DNA from: Salvelinus alpinus
Taxonomy: Eukaryota > Chordata > Actinopteri > Salmoniformes > Salmonidae
NCBI RefSeq assembly: GCF_045679555.1
Contig: NC_092087.1
Span: 87,458,861-87,522,860 of the forward strand
Direction: 5' to 3'
DNA length: 64,000 nt
Shown: in pieces, positions 1-12,687 of the stretch
Position numbering within the stretch: position 1 is the first letter of the stretch
Layout: every line of letters starts with the position of its first letter
The notes under the pieces: generated by a model
The model's database searches: none
What the model saw: only the letters and a program-made list of their open reading frames with translations
What the model was told of the DNA's origin: nothing
Made by a program: the position numbers and the translations under genes

Positions 1-152
1 AATCGTAATATTATTCTGGTGTGTTCTGTTAGGTGTCTCCACCTTTAAATAGTCATACTTCACACCTCACTGAGTGATGCTTATCTCTGGTTTCCATTCA
101 CACTTCTGCACATCAGCAACAGTAGCAGAATAAGAATGTTGTCAACCACCAG

Positions 153-324
153 CAGGGTTGGGGTAAATTCCATCTCAATTCCACTCAATTCAGGAAGTAG
201 ACTGAAATTCCAATTCCAATTATTTCCAATGCTTTTCAATTAGGAACATTTAGAAATTGTGGAATTGGAATTTGGTTTACTTTCTGAATTGACTGGAATT
301 TAAACGGGATTGACTCCAACCCTG
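153..324. mobile_element. Palindromic MITE (fold-back element)
   Basis: The two ends are imperfect inverted repeats. The left end reads CAGGGTTGGGGTAAATTCC and the right end reads back as the same motif, with an AATTCCAATTCC-rich middle. It is absent from the matching intron of gene B near 43.8 kb, so it inserted after the duplication. There is no coding capacity. Family name not assigned. Confidence 0.7.
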
Positions 325-529
325 GCCACCAGTGCTTTTTACTTCCATGATGTATATTGAAATGAATACTAGAATGATATAAGGGAATGTACATTTGAGT
401 TGATGTACTACAGTATCTTGCACATGTTTACATGCATTTGGATGTAATATTGTATTGTCTGTTTTTTTATAGTCTTGACGTCACAAATTAAGTTCTCTCA
501 TGGTTGAGTCCTGTGACACTGTGTTTCAG

Positions 530-3500
530 GTGTTCTGGGAAAAAATACTGTAAGGAGTGTCTGTGCCTTAAAGGGGTCATCAGTGGACATGCGCTGTCCT
601 ATTCCCAGTGTGACCCAAGTCACAGAGATGGTCTGGTATAACACATGGTTGAATGGTAAGCCTTATGATCTGAGATGGGACCCTAATTATGAAGGTCGTG
701 TGGAGTTCCGTGGAACTACAGAGAAGGACTGCATCCTGAGAATCACAGACCTGAGAGAGAGAGACATAACAACATATTACTTCAGATATAAAACAAACCA
801 GTATTCAGAATGGAAATATTGCTCATATGGATTCACTCTCAGTCTCACAGGTACTGAATAAATAGTATAGTACAAGTCAAGTTATTTATTAAATGTTCTA
901 TGAGAACAGTGAAATGGTGGTGACAAAGACTTCCTCCATTATTGTTTCATATCCTCTCCCTTCAGATCTAAAGGTGGAGAGGATATATGACAACACACTG
1001 ACCTGTAAAACCACTTGTACTCTGACTGGTAACCCCACATACATCTGGTACAAGAACAGACAACATCTAGATGAGAGCACCTACCCCCAGTACAAAGACC
1101 CAGTCTCCAGTAACTATGTAGACAGCTTCTCCTGTGCTGTAAAAGGCCATGAGGATCTCCGATCTCCTGCAGTGTGTGAGTGTAGATTAATTTAGTTATA
1201 ATTTCACAATATCAAAATACAGCTAAAATTGTTATTGATTTACAAAATACTGAAAATGGTCAAGTAGTTTACTACAACAAAAGTAAACAGAAATAGTTCA
1301 AAACTAACTGATATCTTCATCATGTTTCAGGTGTTCATAGTTCAAACTGCTGGAGGGTGACTTACACCAAGAGGAGAATCTGTGTCTTGAAGGGCTCCAC
1401 AGTGAACATATCCTGCTCTTACACTCATCCCACTAGTTATAAAGAACAAGGGTCATTCTGGTTTACACAGAAACGCACTGTAGATCTCAGTACATATCCA
1501 GAGTATGCAGGTCGTGTGGAGTACAATAGAAACACAGAGAACCACCACATCATGACAATAACACACCTGACAGAGAAGGACTCGGCTGAATACAAATTCA
1601 GATTACTAACAACAAATAAGGGGAGATTTTCTGGCCTTCCTGGTGTGATCTTGACTGTCACAGGTAATAGTCCACCTACAGTTAGTACTGTAACAGAACA
1701 AGTCTAATCACATGACAAGTCTGTCTGGAGTCAAATATGACTGATGTTTCCTCTTAGATATCCTGTTGGAGATGGATCCTACGTCTGTGTCAGAGGGGGA
1801 GAGAGTCACACTGAGATGTAGAACCCAATGTACAGTCGCTCTCAACCCCACCTACATCTGGTACAAGAACAGACAACATCTAACCAGCCCAGTCAGCAGT
1901 TATAACAGCCTGATCCTAGACCCAGTCACCAGTTATAACAGTCTGATCCTAGACCCAGTCACCAGTTATAACAGCCTGATCCTAGACCCAGTCAGCAGTG
2001 AGGATGCAGGGAACTACTCCTGTGCTGTAAAAGGCTTAGAGAGAATCCTCTCTCCAGAAGAGACTCTCACTGTCAGATGTGAGTACATGGGGTGTTGATA
2101 TATCTACAGTGAAAGTCATTGATATCATCTCTGTAATACATGGTTCTACATGTCAGTGTAACATACTAATCTAAACTAATTTACATCATCTCTGTAATAC
2201 ATGGTTCTACATGTCAGTGTAATATAGTCAGCAGCATACCACCCTGCATACCACTGTTGGCTTGCTTCTGAAGCTAAGCAGGGTCGGTCCTGGTAAGTCC
2301 CTGGATGGGAGACCAGATGCTGCTGGAAGTGGTGTTGGAGGGCCAGTAGGAGGCACTCTTTCCTCTGGTCTAAAAAATATCCCAATGCCCCAGGGCAGTG
2401 ATTGGGGACACTGCCCTGTGTAGGGTGCCGTCTTTCGGATGGGACGTTAAACGGGTGTCCTGACTCTCTGAGGTCATTAAAGATCCCATGGCACTTATCG
2501 TAAAAGGTGTCCTGGCTAAATTCCCAATCTGGCACTCAAACCATCATGGTCACCTAATAATCCCCAGTTTATAATTGGCTCATTCATCCCCCTCCTCTCC
2601 CCTGTAACTATTCCCCAGGTCGTTGCTGCAAATGAGAATGTGTTCTCAGTCAACTTACCTGGTAAAATAATGATAAAATAAAATAAAAATATACTAATCT
2701 ATACTAATTTACATCATCTCTGTAATACATGGTTCTACATGTCAGTATAATATACTAATCTATACTAATTTACATCATCTCTGTAATACATGGTTCTACA
2801 TGTCAGTGTAATATACTAATCTATACTAATATACATCATCTCTGTAATACATGGTTCTACATGTCAGTGTAATATACTAATCTATACTAATTTACATCAT
2901 CTCTGTAATACATGGTTCTACATGTCAGTGTAATATACTAATCTATACTAATATACATAATCTCTTGGTGTCTTACATGTTATATGAGTTGTTATTTTTT
3001 CTGTCATCTTCAACACCAGATGGTCCAAGGAACACCTCAGTGTCAGTCAGTCCCTCTGGTGAAATAGTGGAGGGCAGTTCAGTGACTCTGACCTGCAGCA
3101 GTGATGCCAACCCACCTGTGGAGAAATACACCTGGTACAAGAAGATCGTAACCTCACCAAAAGCATCAGGACAGAGTTACAGCATCACTAACATCAGCTC
3201 TGAGGACAGAGGAGAATATTACTGTGAGGCCCAGAATGGAAGAGGATCTATGAACTCTACAGCTCTGATGATCATTGTAGCAGGTAAAGTTATGTTCAAT
3301 AACTAATTGTTTTTCAAGGTAATCTTCTTCTAGTTTGCATTATGACACTTTGGTTTATAACTATACATAGTCTTCTACTTACAAGTATTGCATTAATGTC
3401 CTGTATTGCTGTATATTCATTTTCACTTCATAATACCATGTACTCATATCATCTATATTATCTTTTAGGGAAACAAACCTCAGTTATGACTGCAGCTGTA

Positions 3501-4563
3501 GGAATCATAGTGGTTGTTCTGGGTGTCATACTGGCTTCATGTCTCTCTGGACTCATGTGGTTCAGGTGAGTGAAAATGCATATTTTAAAGATTATTTCAC
3601 TTTATTATCTTCATTACTTTATTAATATATTCATTCACTCATTCATTTACAAAACAGGAAGAAGGTCTCCAAAACCACCTCTGACACAAGACACACAGCA
3701 GACAACGGACAGGTGAGTCTGTTCAAACAGATGTAAGATCATGTTTATTGCTTTGTGGGACATTTCCACTCTTCATGCTGTCTGTCCCCAGGTCTATTTA
3801 TGTTGTCTGTCCTCTCTCTCCATCAGGGAGACTCTAGTCCAGTGTATGACAACATCTCAGGCATGGTCATGACCTCTATTGCAGCACAGACAGCAGCCAC
3901 CGTCGACCAGGATGATGTTCACTACGCCAGCGTCCACTTCTCTCGCTCCAAAAACCAGGAAGTGCCTCTGTACTCCACCGTCCAAGTGCCTCAGCCCCAG
4001 AAAGAGGATGAGGATGTCCAGTACGCTGCTCTGAAATTCAACCTCCCAGTGCTGCCACCTGGTGAGCATATTCTGCATTAAGGTCATTCATATGCTGCAG
4101 TTTATTGTAGGAGATGTCATCAATAAGAAAAACAGTTGACCCTTAGTGACCACTACGAACCCAAACTATGAACCCAACAATGGACATCTCAGGACAATTA
4201 CTATGACATGTATATAATGAGGGACTGATGTGATGATGGTTTTGAGGAACTGTTCTTCTGTTCCAAATGGCACCCTATTCCCTATTTAGTGCACTACTTT
4301 GGACAGAGCCCTATAGGGTGCCACCGTTTGGGACGATGTCTTTGTTTCATTTCTGTTTCTCTGCTTCAGCAGCACAAGCGGCTGAGGAGGACTCCTCTGT
4401 TCTCTACAGTACAGTCAACAAACCCAGAACAAGAAGACCTGAACACAACACACCCAGAACCAAGAAGACCCGAACACAACAAACCCAGAAAGAAGAAGAC
4501 CTGAAAAGAACAAACCCAGAAAGAAGACCTGAACACAACAAACCCAGAAAGAAGAAGACTTGA
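530..4563 (+). CDS. CD22/siglec-like Ig receptor with ITIM tail (gene A, 5' exon outside window)
   Basis: Split gene with exons 530-850, 966-1175, 1331-1663, 1758-2078, 3020-3283, 3469-3565, 3658-3712, 3827-4061 and 4370-4563. All have AG/GT borders, phases chain without a break, and the stop is at 4561-4563, giving about 676 residues after the missing signal exon. Domain order is V-like, C2-like, V-like, C2-like, C2, transmembrane helix, cytoplasmic tail. Domain 1 has the siglec pattern: an extra Cys before the B-strand Cys, a Cys in strand E (KDCILRI), and YYFR in place of the usual F-strand Cys, with Arg at 784-786 where siglecs bind sialic acid. The tail has VHYASV (3917), VQYAAL (4016) and VLYSTV (4399), all fitting ITIMs, plus a Grb2-type YDNI. 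Expected role: inhibitory leukocyte surface receptor recruiting SH2 phosphatases. The function is inferred. Closest label is 'B-cell receptor CD22-like'; orthology to mammalian CD22 is not shown. The last exon encodes a repetitive, very basic tail. Confidence 0.85.
1889..1996 (+). repeat. In-frame 33-bp tandem repeat inside exon 4 of gene A
   Basis: About three copies of a 33-bp unit encode SYNSLILDPV(S/T) in tandem within the fourth Ig domain, just before the conserved DAGNYSC motif. The corresponding domain of gene B (45,142-45,378) has no such copies. The unit is a multiple of three, so the frame is kept, but the D-E strand region is lengthened by about 22 residues. Confidence 0.9.
2120..2965. 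repeat. 61-bp minisatellite in intron 4 of gene A, split by a SINE
   Basis: Units of 61 bp recur with the anchor TGGTTCTACATGTCAG at 2141, 2202, 2730, 2791, 2852 and 2913. The array is interrupted by the SINE at 2227-2687. The equivalent intron of gene B has no such array. Confidence 0.9.
2227..2687 (+). mobile_element. 5S rRNA-derived SINE (SINE3/OS-SINE1 type)
   Basis: The head matches 5S rRNA internal-promoter sequence (GAAGCTAAGCAGGGTCGG and GGATGGGAGACCAG). It is followed by a conserved V-SINE-like core and a 3' tail (GAGAATGTGTTCTCAGT) shared with salmonid LINEs, then an A-rich AAATAAAA end. A 6-bp direct repeat AATATA flanks it at 2221-2226 and 2688-2693. It is not a functional 5S gene: the head is truncated and fused to the SINE body. 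Confidence 0.85.
4261..4345. mobile_element. Salmonid palindromic repeat fragment in last intron of gene A
   Basis: The stretch beginning TTCCAAATGGCACCCTATTC, with a matching inverted end (TAGGGTGCCA...TTTGGGACG), resembles a common salmonid palindromic repeat. It ends about 25 bp before the acceptor of the last coding exon. Confidence 0.6.
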
Positions 4564-4689
4564 AAAGAACACGTTTGACAAAAACCTTGTATATCTGGAC
4601 CTGTATATTTAAACGAAGTGATATAATGCCTGTGGAGGTGTGGAATATAGACCATTATCAACCAGGTGGTTTGAGCCGTGAATGTTGAT

Positions 4690-4925
4690 TAGCTGACAGG
4701 CTTGGTATACCAGATCGTATACCATGGGTATTAAAATTTGTATTTACTGGTCTAAGTACATTGGTAACCAGTTTAAAATAAGGCACATCTGGGTGTGTTG
4801 TATGTGGCCAATATACCACGGTTAAGGGCTACATTCAATCACTCCGCGTTGTGTTGTGCGTAAGAACAGCCCTTAGCCGTGGTATATTGGCCATATACCA
4901 CACCTCCTCGGGCATTATTGCTTGA
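4690..4925. mobile_element. Palindromic MITE (AATATACCACGG type)
   Basis: Contains GGCCAATATACCACGGTTAA and, about 80 bp later, its near-perfect inverse, ending in TCGGGCATTATTGCTTGA. A second copy sits at about 23,172-23,290. No coding capacity. The flanking 4564-4689 and 4926-5095 hold nothing I recognise beyond AT-rich sequence. Confidence 0.7.
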
Positions 4926-5095
4926 GTTTATCATGGCATTTAAACTGGTTAACAACATAAATAGAACAGTAAACAATTATTTTTACGTCATACTTGTGGT
5001 ATATTGTCTGATATACAGTATAGACTTCTGAAATGCTGCTTCAGCCAATCAGCATCCAGGACCCAAACTACCCAGTTTATAATAGTATATAATAA

Positions 5096-5300
5096 TATAT
5101 GCCATCTAGTAGACACTTTTATCCAAATTCACTGTCATTACAGTCATGTTTGAATACACTTTTCGTATGGGAAGTCCCAGCAGGAATTGAACCCATACAC
5201 CATGCTGTACCAACTGAGACACAGACTACACACTTAGTAGGAGAGCTGATCTAGGGTCAGCACCATGCTCTACCACCTGAGACACAGGACTATTGTATTC
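5096..5300 (-). mobile_element. tRNA-derived SINE (HpaI-like), minus strand, degenerate
   Basis: On the minus strand the 3' part has the tRNA-like body (TGAACCCATACACCATGCT region read in reverse) and the GATAAAAGTGTCTACTAGA tail typical of salmonid tRNA SINEs. A second partial copy of the tRNA part follows at about 5255-5290. Heavily mutated. The sequence 5300-5452 shows nothing further. Confidence 0.6.
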
Positions 5301-5452
5301 ACACTTAGAGTAGGAGTGCTGATCTAGGGTCAGTTATGACTTTGAAACAATGATGAATAAGAAAAGGGACCTTAACATTTTGAAAATATATTTTTAAGTT
5401 GAAAAATATTGTATTTCTGACCTAGGCAACCTTGAATTCCAGTTATATGTTA

Positions 5453-6885
5453 CAGTGCATTCGGAAAGTATTCAGACCCCTTGACTTTTTCCACATGTTG
5501 TGATGTTTCTAACTTATTCTCAAATTGATGAAATAGTTCTCTCCTCATCAAGCTACACACAAAACCCCATAATGCTAAAGCAAAAAAGGTTTAGACAATT
5601 TTGCAAATGTATAAATACAAAAAAACTGTAATATTACATAAGTAGTCAGACCCTTTAATCAGTACTTTGTCGAAGCACCTTTGGCAGCGATTACAGCCTC
5701 GAGTCTTCTTGGGTGTGACGCTACAAGCTTGGCACACCTGTATTTGGGGAGTTTCTCCCATTCTTATCTGCAGATCCTCTCAAGCTTGGTCATGTTGGAT
5801 GGGGAGCGTCGCTGAACAGATATTTTCAGGTCTCTCCAGAGATGTTCGATCAGGTTCAAGTCCGGGCTCTGGCTGGTCCACTCAAGGACATCGAGATTTC
5901 TCCCGAAGCCACTCCTGCTTTGTCTTGGCTGTGTGCTTAGGATCCTTGTCATATAGGAAGGTTGAACCTTCGCCCCAGTCTGAGGCCCTGAGCCCTCTGG
6001 AGCTGGATTTCATCAAGGATCTCTCTGTACTTTTCTCCATTCATCTTTCCCTCAATCCTGACTAGTCTCCCAGTCCCTGCTTGCTAAAAAATATCCCCAC
6101 AGCATGATGCTGTCACCACCATGCTTCACCGTAGGGATGGTGCCAGGTTTCCTCCAGACTCCAAATAGTTCAATCTTGGTTACATCAGACCAGATAATCT
6201 TGTTTCTCATGGTCTGAGGGTCTTTAGGTGCCTTTTGGCAAACTCCAAGCAGGCTTTCATGTGCCATTGGCTTCCGTCTGGCCACTCTACCATAAAGGCC
6301 TGCTTGGTGGATTGCTGCAGAGATGGCTGTCCTTTTGGAAGGCTCTCCCATCTCCAAAGAGGAACTCTGGAGCTCTGTCAGAGTGACCATCGGGTTCTTG
6401 GTCACCTCGCTGACCAAGGCCCTTCTCCCCCGATTGATCGGTTTGACCAGGCGGCCAGCTCTAGGAAGAGTCTTGGTGGTTCCAAACATCTTCTATTTAA
6501 GAATGATGGAGGCCACTGTGTTCTTGGACCTTCAAAAATGCAGAAATGTTTTGGTACCCTTCCCCAGATCTGTGCCTCAGCACAATCCTGTCTTGGAGTT
6601 CTAGAGACAAATCATTCGACATCATTATTTTTGCTCTGACATGCACTGTCAACTTTGGGACCTTATATAGATTGGTGTGTGCCTTTCCAAATCTTGTCCA
6701 ATCAATTGAATTTACCACAGGTGGACTCCAATCAAGTTGTCGAAACATCTCAAGGATGATTAATAGAAACAGGATGCAGCTGAGTTCAATTTCGAGTCTC
6801 AAAGCAGAAGGTCTGAATACTTATCTAAATAAGATATATATATATATATTTTTTTTAATAAGGCTGTAACGTAATTAAATTGTGG
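5453..6885 (-). pseudogene. Tc1-like transposon A with broken transposase
   Basis: The left terminal inverted repeat starts CAGTGCATTCGGAAAGTATT after a TA. The transposase is read on the minus strand in pieces at 6497-6802 (N-terminal part), 6052-6489 (middle) and 5764-5952 (C-terminal, with the DDE-family motif SQSPDLNLIEHLW). The pieces lie in different frames, so it is inactive. The right terminal repeat is truncated and joins a second Tc1 element near 6881-6885. Confidence 0.85.
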
Positions 6886-7420
6886 CCTGCTGGAGGTCAT
6901 TTTGCAGGGCTCTGGCAGTGCACCTCCTTGCACAAAGGCGGAGGTAGTGGTCCTGCTGCTGGGTTGTTGCCCTCCTACGGCCTCCTCCACGTCTCCTGAT
7001 GTACTGGCCTGTCTCCTGGTAGCGCCTCCATGCTCTGGACACTACGCTGACAGACACAGCAAACCTTTTTGCCACAGCTCGCATTGATGTGCCATCCTGG
7101 ATGAACTGCACTACCTGAGCCACTTGTGTGGGTTGTAGACTCCGTCTCATGCTACCACTAGAGTGAAAGCACCGCCAGCATTCAAAAGTGACCAAAACAT
7201 CAGCCAGGAAGCATAGGAACTGAGAAGTGGTCTGTGGTCACCACCTGCAGAACCATTCCTTTTTTGGGGGTGTCTTACTAATTGCCTATAATTTCCACCT
7301 TTTGTCTATTCCATTTGCACAACAGCATGTGAAATTTATTGTAAATCAGTGTTGCTTCCTAAGTGGACAGTTTGATTTCACAGAAGTGTGACTGACTTGG
7401 AGTTACATTGTGTTGTTTAA
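6881..7420 (-). pseudogene. Tc1-like transposon B, 5' fragment with HTH part of transposase
   Basis: A minus-strand frame at 6875-7195 encodes the N-terminal DNA-binding region of a different Tc1 family ([20 protein letters not shown]). Upstream of its start, 7196-7420 is the element's terminal region, which continues after an insertion at 8829-8861. The catalytic half is missing. Confidence 0.8.
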
Positions 7421-8828
7421 GGGACAAGGGGTGATATTTTCACTTTTGCTGAAAATCGTATGATTTTTAAACGGCCTCGTACTCAATTCTTGCTAGTACA
7501 ATATGCATATTTTTAGTACCATTGGATAGAAAACAACCTCTAGTTTCTAAAAACGTTTGAATTTTTTCTCTGAGTTGAACACAAGTCATTTGGCAGCACT
7601 TTCCCTGAGCAGGAAGTAGAATGCAAGATGTCTATGCTCGCTTCAACGCTCTGCCTATACATGGTCATGCCACCTATGACCCGAAACACACCTCACACGC
7701 CTTCCTCTGGGTGTCAAGAGGACGTCAGAGGAGAAATTTTGTGTTTATCTTGTTCTGACGTGAAATAAGACCTATTTCTTTGACGTGACCGTCCATTTCC
7801 GGAAGTCTGAAGTGCGCGACTTTGAAGAGAGATTGTGTTTTGTTTTGCTGCCGTTTCGGATGTCAACTATCTCCGGCTCGGATTTGATTTGATAAATGAG
7901 ACCATATCATCGTAATGTATGTTTTTTCAATATAGTTTAATCAGATTATTTGAATTTTTTTGGGAGTTTTGTCGTGTTCCGTCGTGTGACTCTGTTTACT
8001 TGGAGAGATCCGTGCCACGCGACTAGTACCCATGCTAAATGAAGTGGGAAAGGTACCATTCTGAATGTAATGAACGACTCATCTGGACTAAGGACATCTT
8101 GATCAACATTCTGATGAAATTTCAGCAAAAGTAAGATCCAATTTATAATGCTATTTCATATATCGGTGTGCATGTGAACTGGTCGTGGGCGCCCAGCTGG
8201 TTCTGGCTGGCGTGGCTATGCTAATTTAGCGCTACATTTTGTTTTCGCTATAAAACATTTAATAAATCTGAAATATTGTCTGGAATCACAAGAATCCTGT
8301 CTTTCAATTGCTGCACAGTATGCATTTCTCAGATATGTTTTATGATGAGTAATTAGTTATTTGACGTTGGTGTCTGTAAATGTTATGGCTGCTTTCGGTG
8401 CAATTTCTGATTGTAGCTGAAATGTAATTTATGATTTATACCATAAATATGCACATTTTTCAAAAAAAACATATGCTATACAATAAATATGTTATCAGAC
8501 TGTCATCTTATGAAGTTGTTTCTTGGTTAGTGGCTATATATATATCTTTATTTGGTCGAATTAGTGATAGCTGGTGATGGAGTAAAACACTGATGGAGGT
8601 AGAAAAGTGGTGTAATAGATTTACATATTTTGTCTTCCCTGTAAAACATTTTAAAAATCGGACATGTTGGCTTGATTCACAAGATGTGTACCTTTCATAT
8701 GCTGTATTGGACTTGTTAATGTGTGAAAGTTAAATATTTAAAAAAAATGTTTTTTTTTAATTTGCCGCTCTGCCTTTTCAGTGGAATGTGGGAGGAGTGC
8801 CGCTAGCGGCACCCGTGGCCCCTAAAGG
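7421..8828 (+). mobile_element. Non-coding 1.4-kb element with TTAA target duplication (copy 1)
   Basis: It interrupts the terminal repeat of Tc1 B exactly at TTAA: TTAA 7417-7420 on the left, TTAA 8829-8832 on the right. The interior contains TACAATATGCATAT and TTGGATAGAAAACA, shared with the other copies in this window. It has no credible ORF. The TTAA duplication points to piggyBac-type mobilisation, so this is probably a non-autonomous derivative. Confidence 0.75.
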
Positions 8829-8861
8829 TTAAGTGTTCCCTTTATTTTTTTGAGCAGTGTA
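8829..8861. mobile_element. Outer terminal repeat of Tc1 transposon B
   Basis: GTGTTCCCTTTATTTTTTTG followed by AGCAGTGTA is the remembered outer end of this Tc1 family. It is separated from its body by the TTAA-flanked insertion. The following 8862-9195 shows no gene or recognised repeat. Confidence 0.75.
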
Positions 8862-9195
8862 TATATACCTTGACAGCACAACTGAGTGTTTTGGGATAGA
8901 GCTTGGGGCAGGGGCAGTGGGGGTAAATATGTGTCCCTTCTGTTAGGCCACACCCACAGGGAGTGTCAGTAAATGACGTTGTTGAACAGATGCATGGACT
9001 GCATGATGTTCTAGTCCTGGACGGGAGGCAGGAAGGGATAAAAGGCACAAAGGATAAGAAGCAGTTGGAGAGAAGGTTTAATAGAATAACAGAAACAGGT
9101 CCTTAAAGTAACTGTCCAATGAACATCTCACTTTTAAAACCTGATATTAAAGTACATATTATACACTATATACTGTATGTATACACACATTAAAA

Positions 9196-12100
9196 TATCC
9201 TGTTATCCATACATAGTCTAATGTAGCCTGTTATCCATATACATTCTAATGTAGCCTGTTATCCATATATAGTCTAATGTAGCCTGTTATCCATACATAG
9301 TCTAATGTAGCCTGTTATCCATATACATTCTAATGTAGCCTGTTATCCATACATAGTCTAATGTAGCCTGTTATCCATACATAGTCTAATGTAGCCTGTT
9401 ATCCATATATAGTCTAATGTAGCCTGTTATCCATATAGTCTAATGTAGCCTGTTATCCATATATAGTCTAATGTAGCCTGTTATCCATACATATTCTAAT
9501 GTAGCCTGTTATCCATATATAGTCTAATGTAGCCTGTTATCCATATATAGTCTAATGTAGCCTGTTATCCATATATAGTCTAATGTAGCATGTTATCCAA
9601 ATATAGTCTAATGTAGCCTGTTATCCATACATATTCTAATGTAGCCTGTTATCCATATATAGTCTAATGTAGCGTGTTATCCATATATAGTCTAATGCAG
9701 CCTGTTATCCATATATAGTCTAATGTAGCGTGTTATCCATACATAGTCTAATGTAGCCTGTTATCCATATATAGTCTAATGTAGCCTGTTATCCATATAT
9801 AGTCTAATGTAGCCTGTTATCCATATATAGTCTAATGTAGCCTGTTATCCATATATCGTCTAATGTAGCCTGTTATCCATATATAGTCTAATGTAGCCTG
9901 TTATCCATATATAGTCTAATGTGGCCTGTTATCCATATATAGTCTAATGTAGCCTGTTATCCATACATAGTCTAATGTAGCCTGTTATCTATATATAGTC
10001 TAATGTAGCCTGTTATCCATACATAGTCTAATATAGCATGTTATCCATATATCGTCTAATGTAGCCTGTTATCCATATAAAATCTAATGTAGCCTGTTAT
10101 CCATATATAGTCTAATGTAGCCTGTTATCCATATATAGTCTAATGTAGCGTGTTATCCATAAATAGTCTAATGTAGCCTGTTATCTATATATAGTCTAAT
10201 GTAGCCTGTTATCCATACATAGTCTAATATAGCATGTTATCCATATATCGTCTAATGTAGCCTGTTATCCATATAAAATCTAATGTAGCCTGTTATCCAT
10301 ATATAGTCCAATGTAGCCTGTTATCCATATATTGTCTAATGTAGCATGTTATCCATATATAGTCTAATGTAGCCTGTTATCCATACATAGTATAATGTAG
10401 CCTGTTATCCATACATAATCTAATGTAGCCTGTTATCCATACATAGTCTAATGTAGCCTGTTGTCCATATATAGTCTAATGTAGCCTGTTATCCATATAT
10501 TGTCTAATGTAGCCTGTTTTCCATATATAGTCTAATGTAGCCTGTTATCCATATATAGTCTAATGTAGCGTGTTATCCATATATAGTCTAATGCAGCCTG
10601 TTATCCATATATAGTCTAATGTAGCGTGTTATCCATACATAGTCTAATGTAGCCTGTTATCCATATATAGTCTAATGTAGCCTGTTATCCATATATAGTT
10701 TAATGTAGCCTGTTATCCATATATAGTCTAATGTAGCCTGTTATCCATATATCGTCTAATGTAGCCTGTTATCCATATATAGTCTAATGTAGCCTGTTAT
10801 CCATATATAGTCTAATGTGGCCTGTTATCCATATATAGTCTAATGTAGCCTGTTATCCATACATAGTCTAATGTAGCCTGTTATCTATATATAGTCTAAT
10901 GTAGCCTGTTATCCATACATAGTCTAATATAGCATGTTATCCATATATCGTCTAATGTAGCCTGTTATCCATATAAAATCTAATGTAGCCTGTTATCCAT
11001 ATATAGTCTAATGTAGCCTGTTATCCATATATAGTCTAATGTAGCGTGTTATCCATAAATAGTCTAATGTAGCCTGTTATCTATATATAGTCTAATGTAG
11101 CCTGTTATCCATACATAGTCTAATATAGCATGTTATCCATATATCGTCTAATGTAGCCTGTTATCCATATAAAATCTAATGTAGCCTGTTATCCATATAT
11201 AGTCTAATGTAGCCTGTTATCCATATATTGTCTAATGTAGCCTGTTATCCATATATAGTCTAATGTAGCCTGTTATCCATACATAGTATAATGTAGCCTG
11301 TTATCCATACATAATCTAATGTAGCCTGTTTTCCATATATAGTCTAATGTAGCCTGTTGTCCATATATAGTCTAATGTAGCCTGTTATCCATATATTGTC
11401 TAATGTAGCCTGTTTTCCATATATATTCTAATGTAGCCTGTTATCTATATATAGTCTAATGTAGCCTGTTATCCATACATAGTCTAATATAGCATGTTAT
11501 CCATATATTGTCTAATGTAGCCTGTTATCCATATATAGTCTAATGTAGCCTGTTATCCATACATATGCTAATGTAGCATGTTATCTATATATTGTCTAAT
11601 GTAGCCTGTTATCCATATATAGTCTAATGTAGCCTGTTATCCATATATAGTCTAATGTAGCATGTTATCCAAATATAGTCTAATGTAGCCTGTTATCCAT
11701 ACATATTCTAATGTAGCCTGTTATCCATATATAGTCTAATGTAGCGTGTTATCCATATATAGTCTAATGCAGCCTGTTATCCATATATAGTCTAATGTAG
11801 CGTGTTATCCAAATATAGTCTAATGTAGCCTGTTATCCATACATAGTCTAATGTAGCCTGTTATCCATATATAGTCTAATGTAGCCTGTTATCCATATAT
11901 AGTCTAATGTAGCCTGTTATCCATATATAGTCTAATGTAGCCTGTTATCCATATATTGTCTAATGTAGCCTGTTATCCATATATAGTCTAATGTAGCCTG
12001 TTATCCATATATAGTCTAATGTGGCCTGTTATCCATATATAGTCTAATGTAGCCTGTTATCCATACATAGTCTAATGTAGCCTGTTATCTATATATAGTC

Positions 12101-12687
12101 TAATGTAGCCTGTTATCCATACATAGTCTAATATAGCATGTTATCCATATATCGTCTAATGTAGCCTGTTATCCATATAAAATCTAATGTAGCCTGTTAT
12201 CCATATATTGTCTAATGTAGCCTGTTATCCATATATAGTCTAATGTAGCCTGTTATCCATACATAGTCTAATATAGCATGTTATCCACATATCGTCTAAT
12301 GTAGCCTGTTATCCATATATAGTCTAATGTAGCCTGTTATCCATATATAGTCTAATGTAGCCTGTTTTCCATATATAGTCTAATGTAGCCTGTTATCCAT
12401 ATATAGTCTAATGTAGCGTGTTATCCATATATAGTCTAATGTAGCCTGTTATCTATATATCGTCTAATGTAGCATGTTATCCATATATAGTCTAATGTAG
12501 CCTGTTATCCATACATATGCTAATGTAGCATGTTATCCATATATTGTCTAATGTAGCCTGTTATCCATATATAGTCTAATGTAGCCTGTTATCCATACAT
12601 AGTCTAATGTAGCATGTTATCCATATATCGTCTAATGTAGCCTGTTATCCATATATAGTCTAATGTAGCCTGTTATCCATGCACAGT
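9196..12687 (+). repeat. 28-bp minisatellite array, about 125 copies
   Basis: Near-continuous head-to-tail copies of a 28-bp unit with core TAGTCTAATGTAGCCTGTTA. Variant units recur in register: a CCATATAAAATC variant sits at 10,073 and 10,969 and again at 10,269 and 11,165, both pairs 896 bp (32 units) apart, so part of the array is a higher-order duplication. No spacers, so not a CRISPR array. Confidence 0.97.

Noticed and set aside
2227-2350. Possible 5S rRNA gene
   Set aside because: Only part of the 5S sequence is present and it runs into a SINE core and A-rich tail with a target-site duplication.
530-4563. Gene A as a NITR, NILT or Fc-receptor-like gene
   Set aside because: The siglec-type Cys/Arg pattern in V domains and the V-C2-V-C2-C2 order fit CD22/siglec-like receptors better. 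The ITAM/ITIM tail alone does not discriminate.
9196-12687. Regular 28-bp repeats that might suggest a CRISPR array
   Set aside because: Units are contiguous with no spacers, in a vertebrate genomic context. It is a minisatellite.
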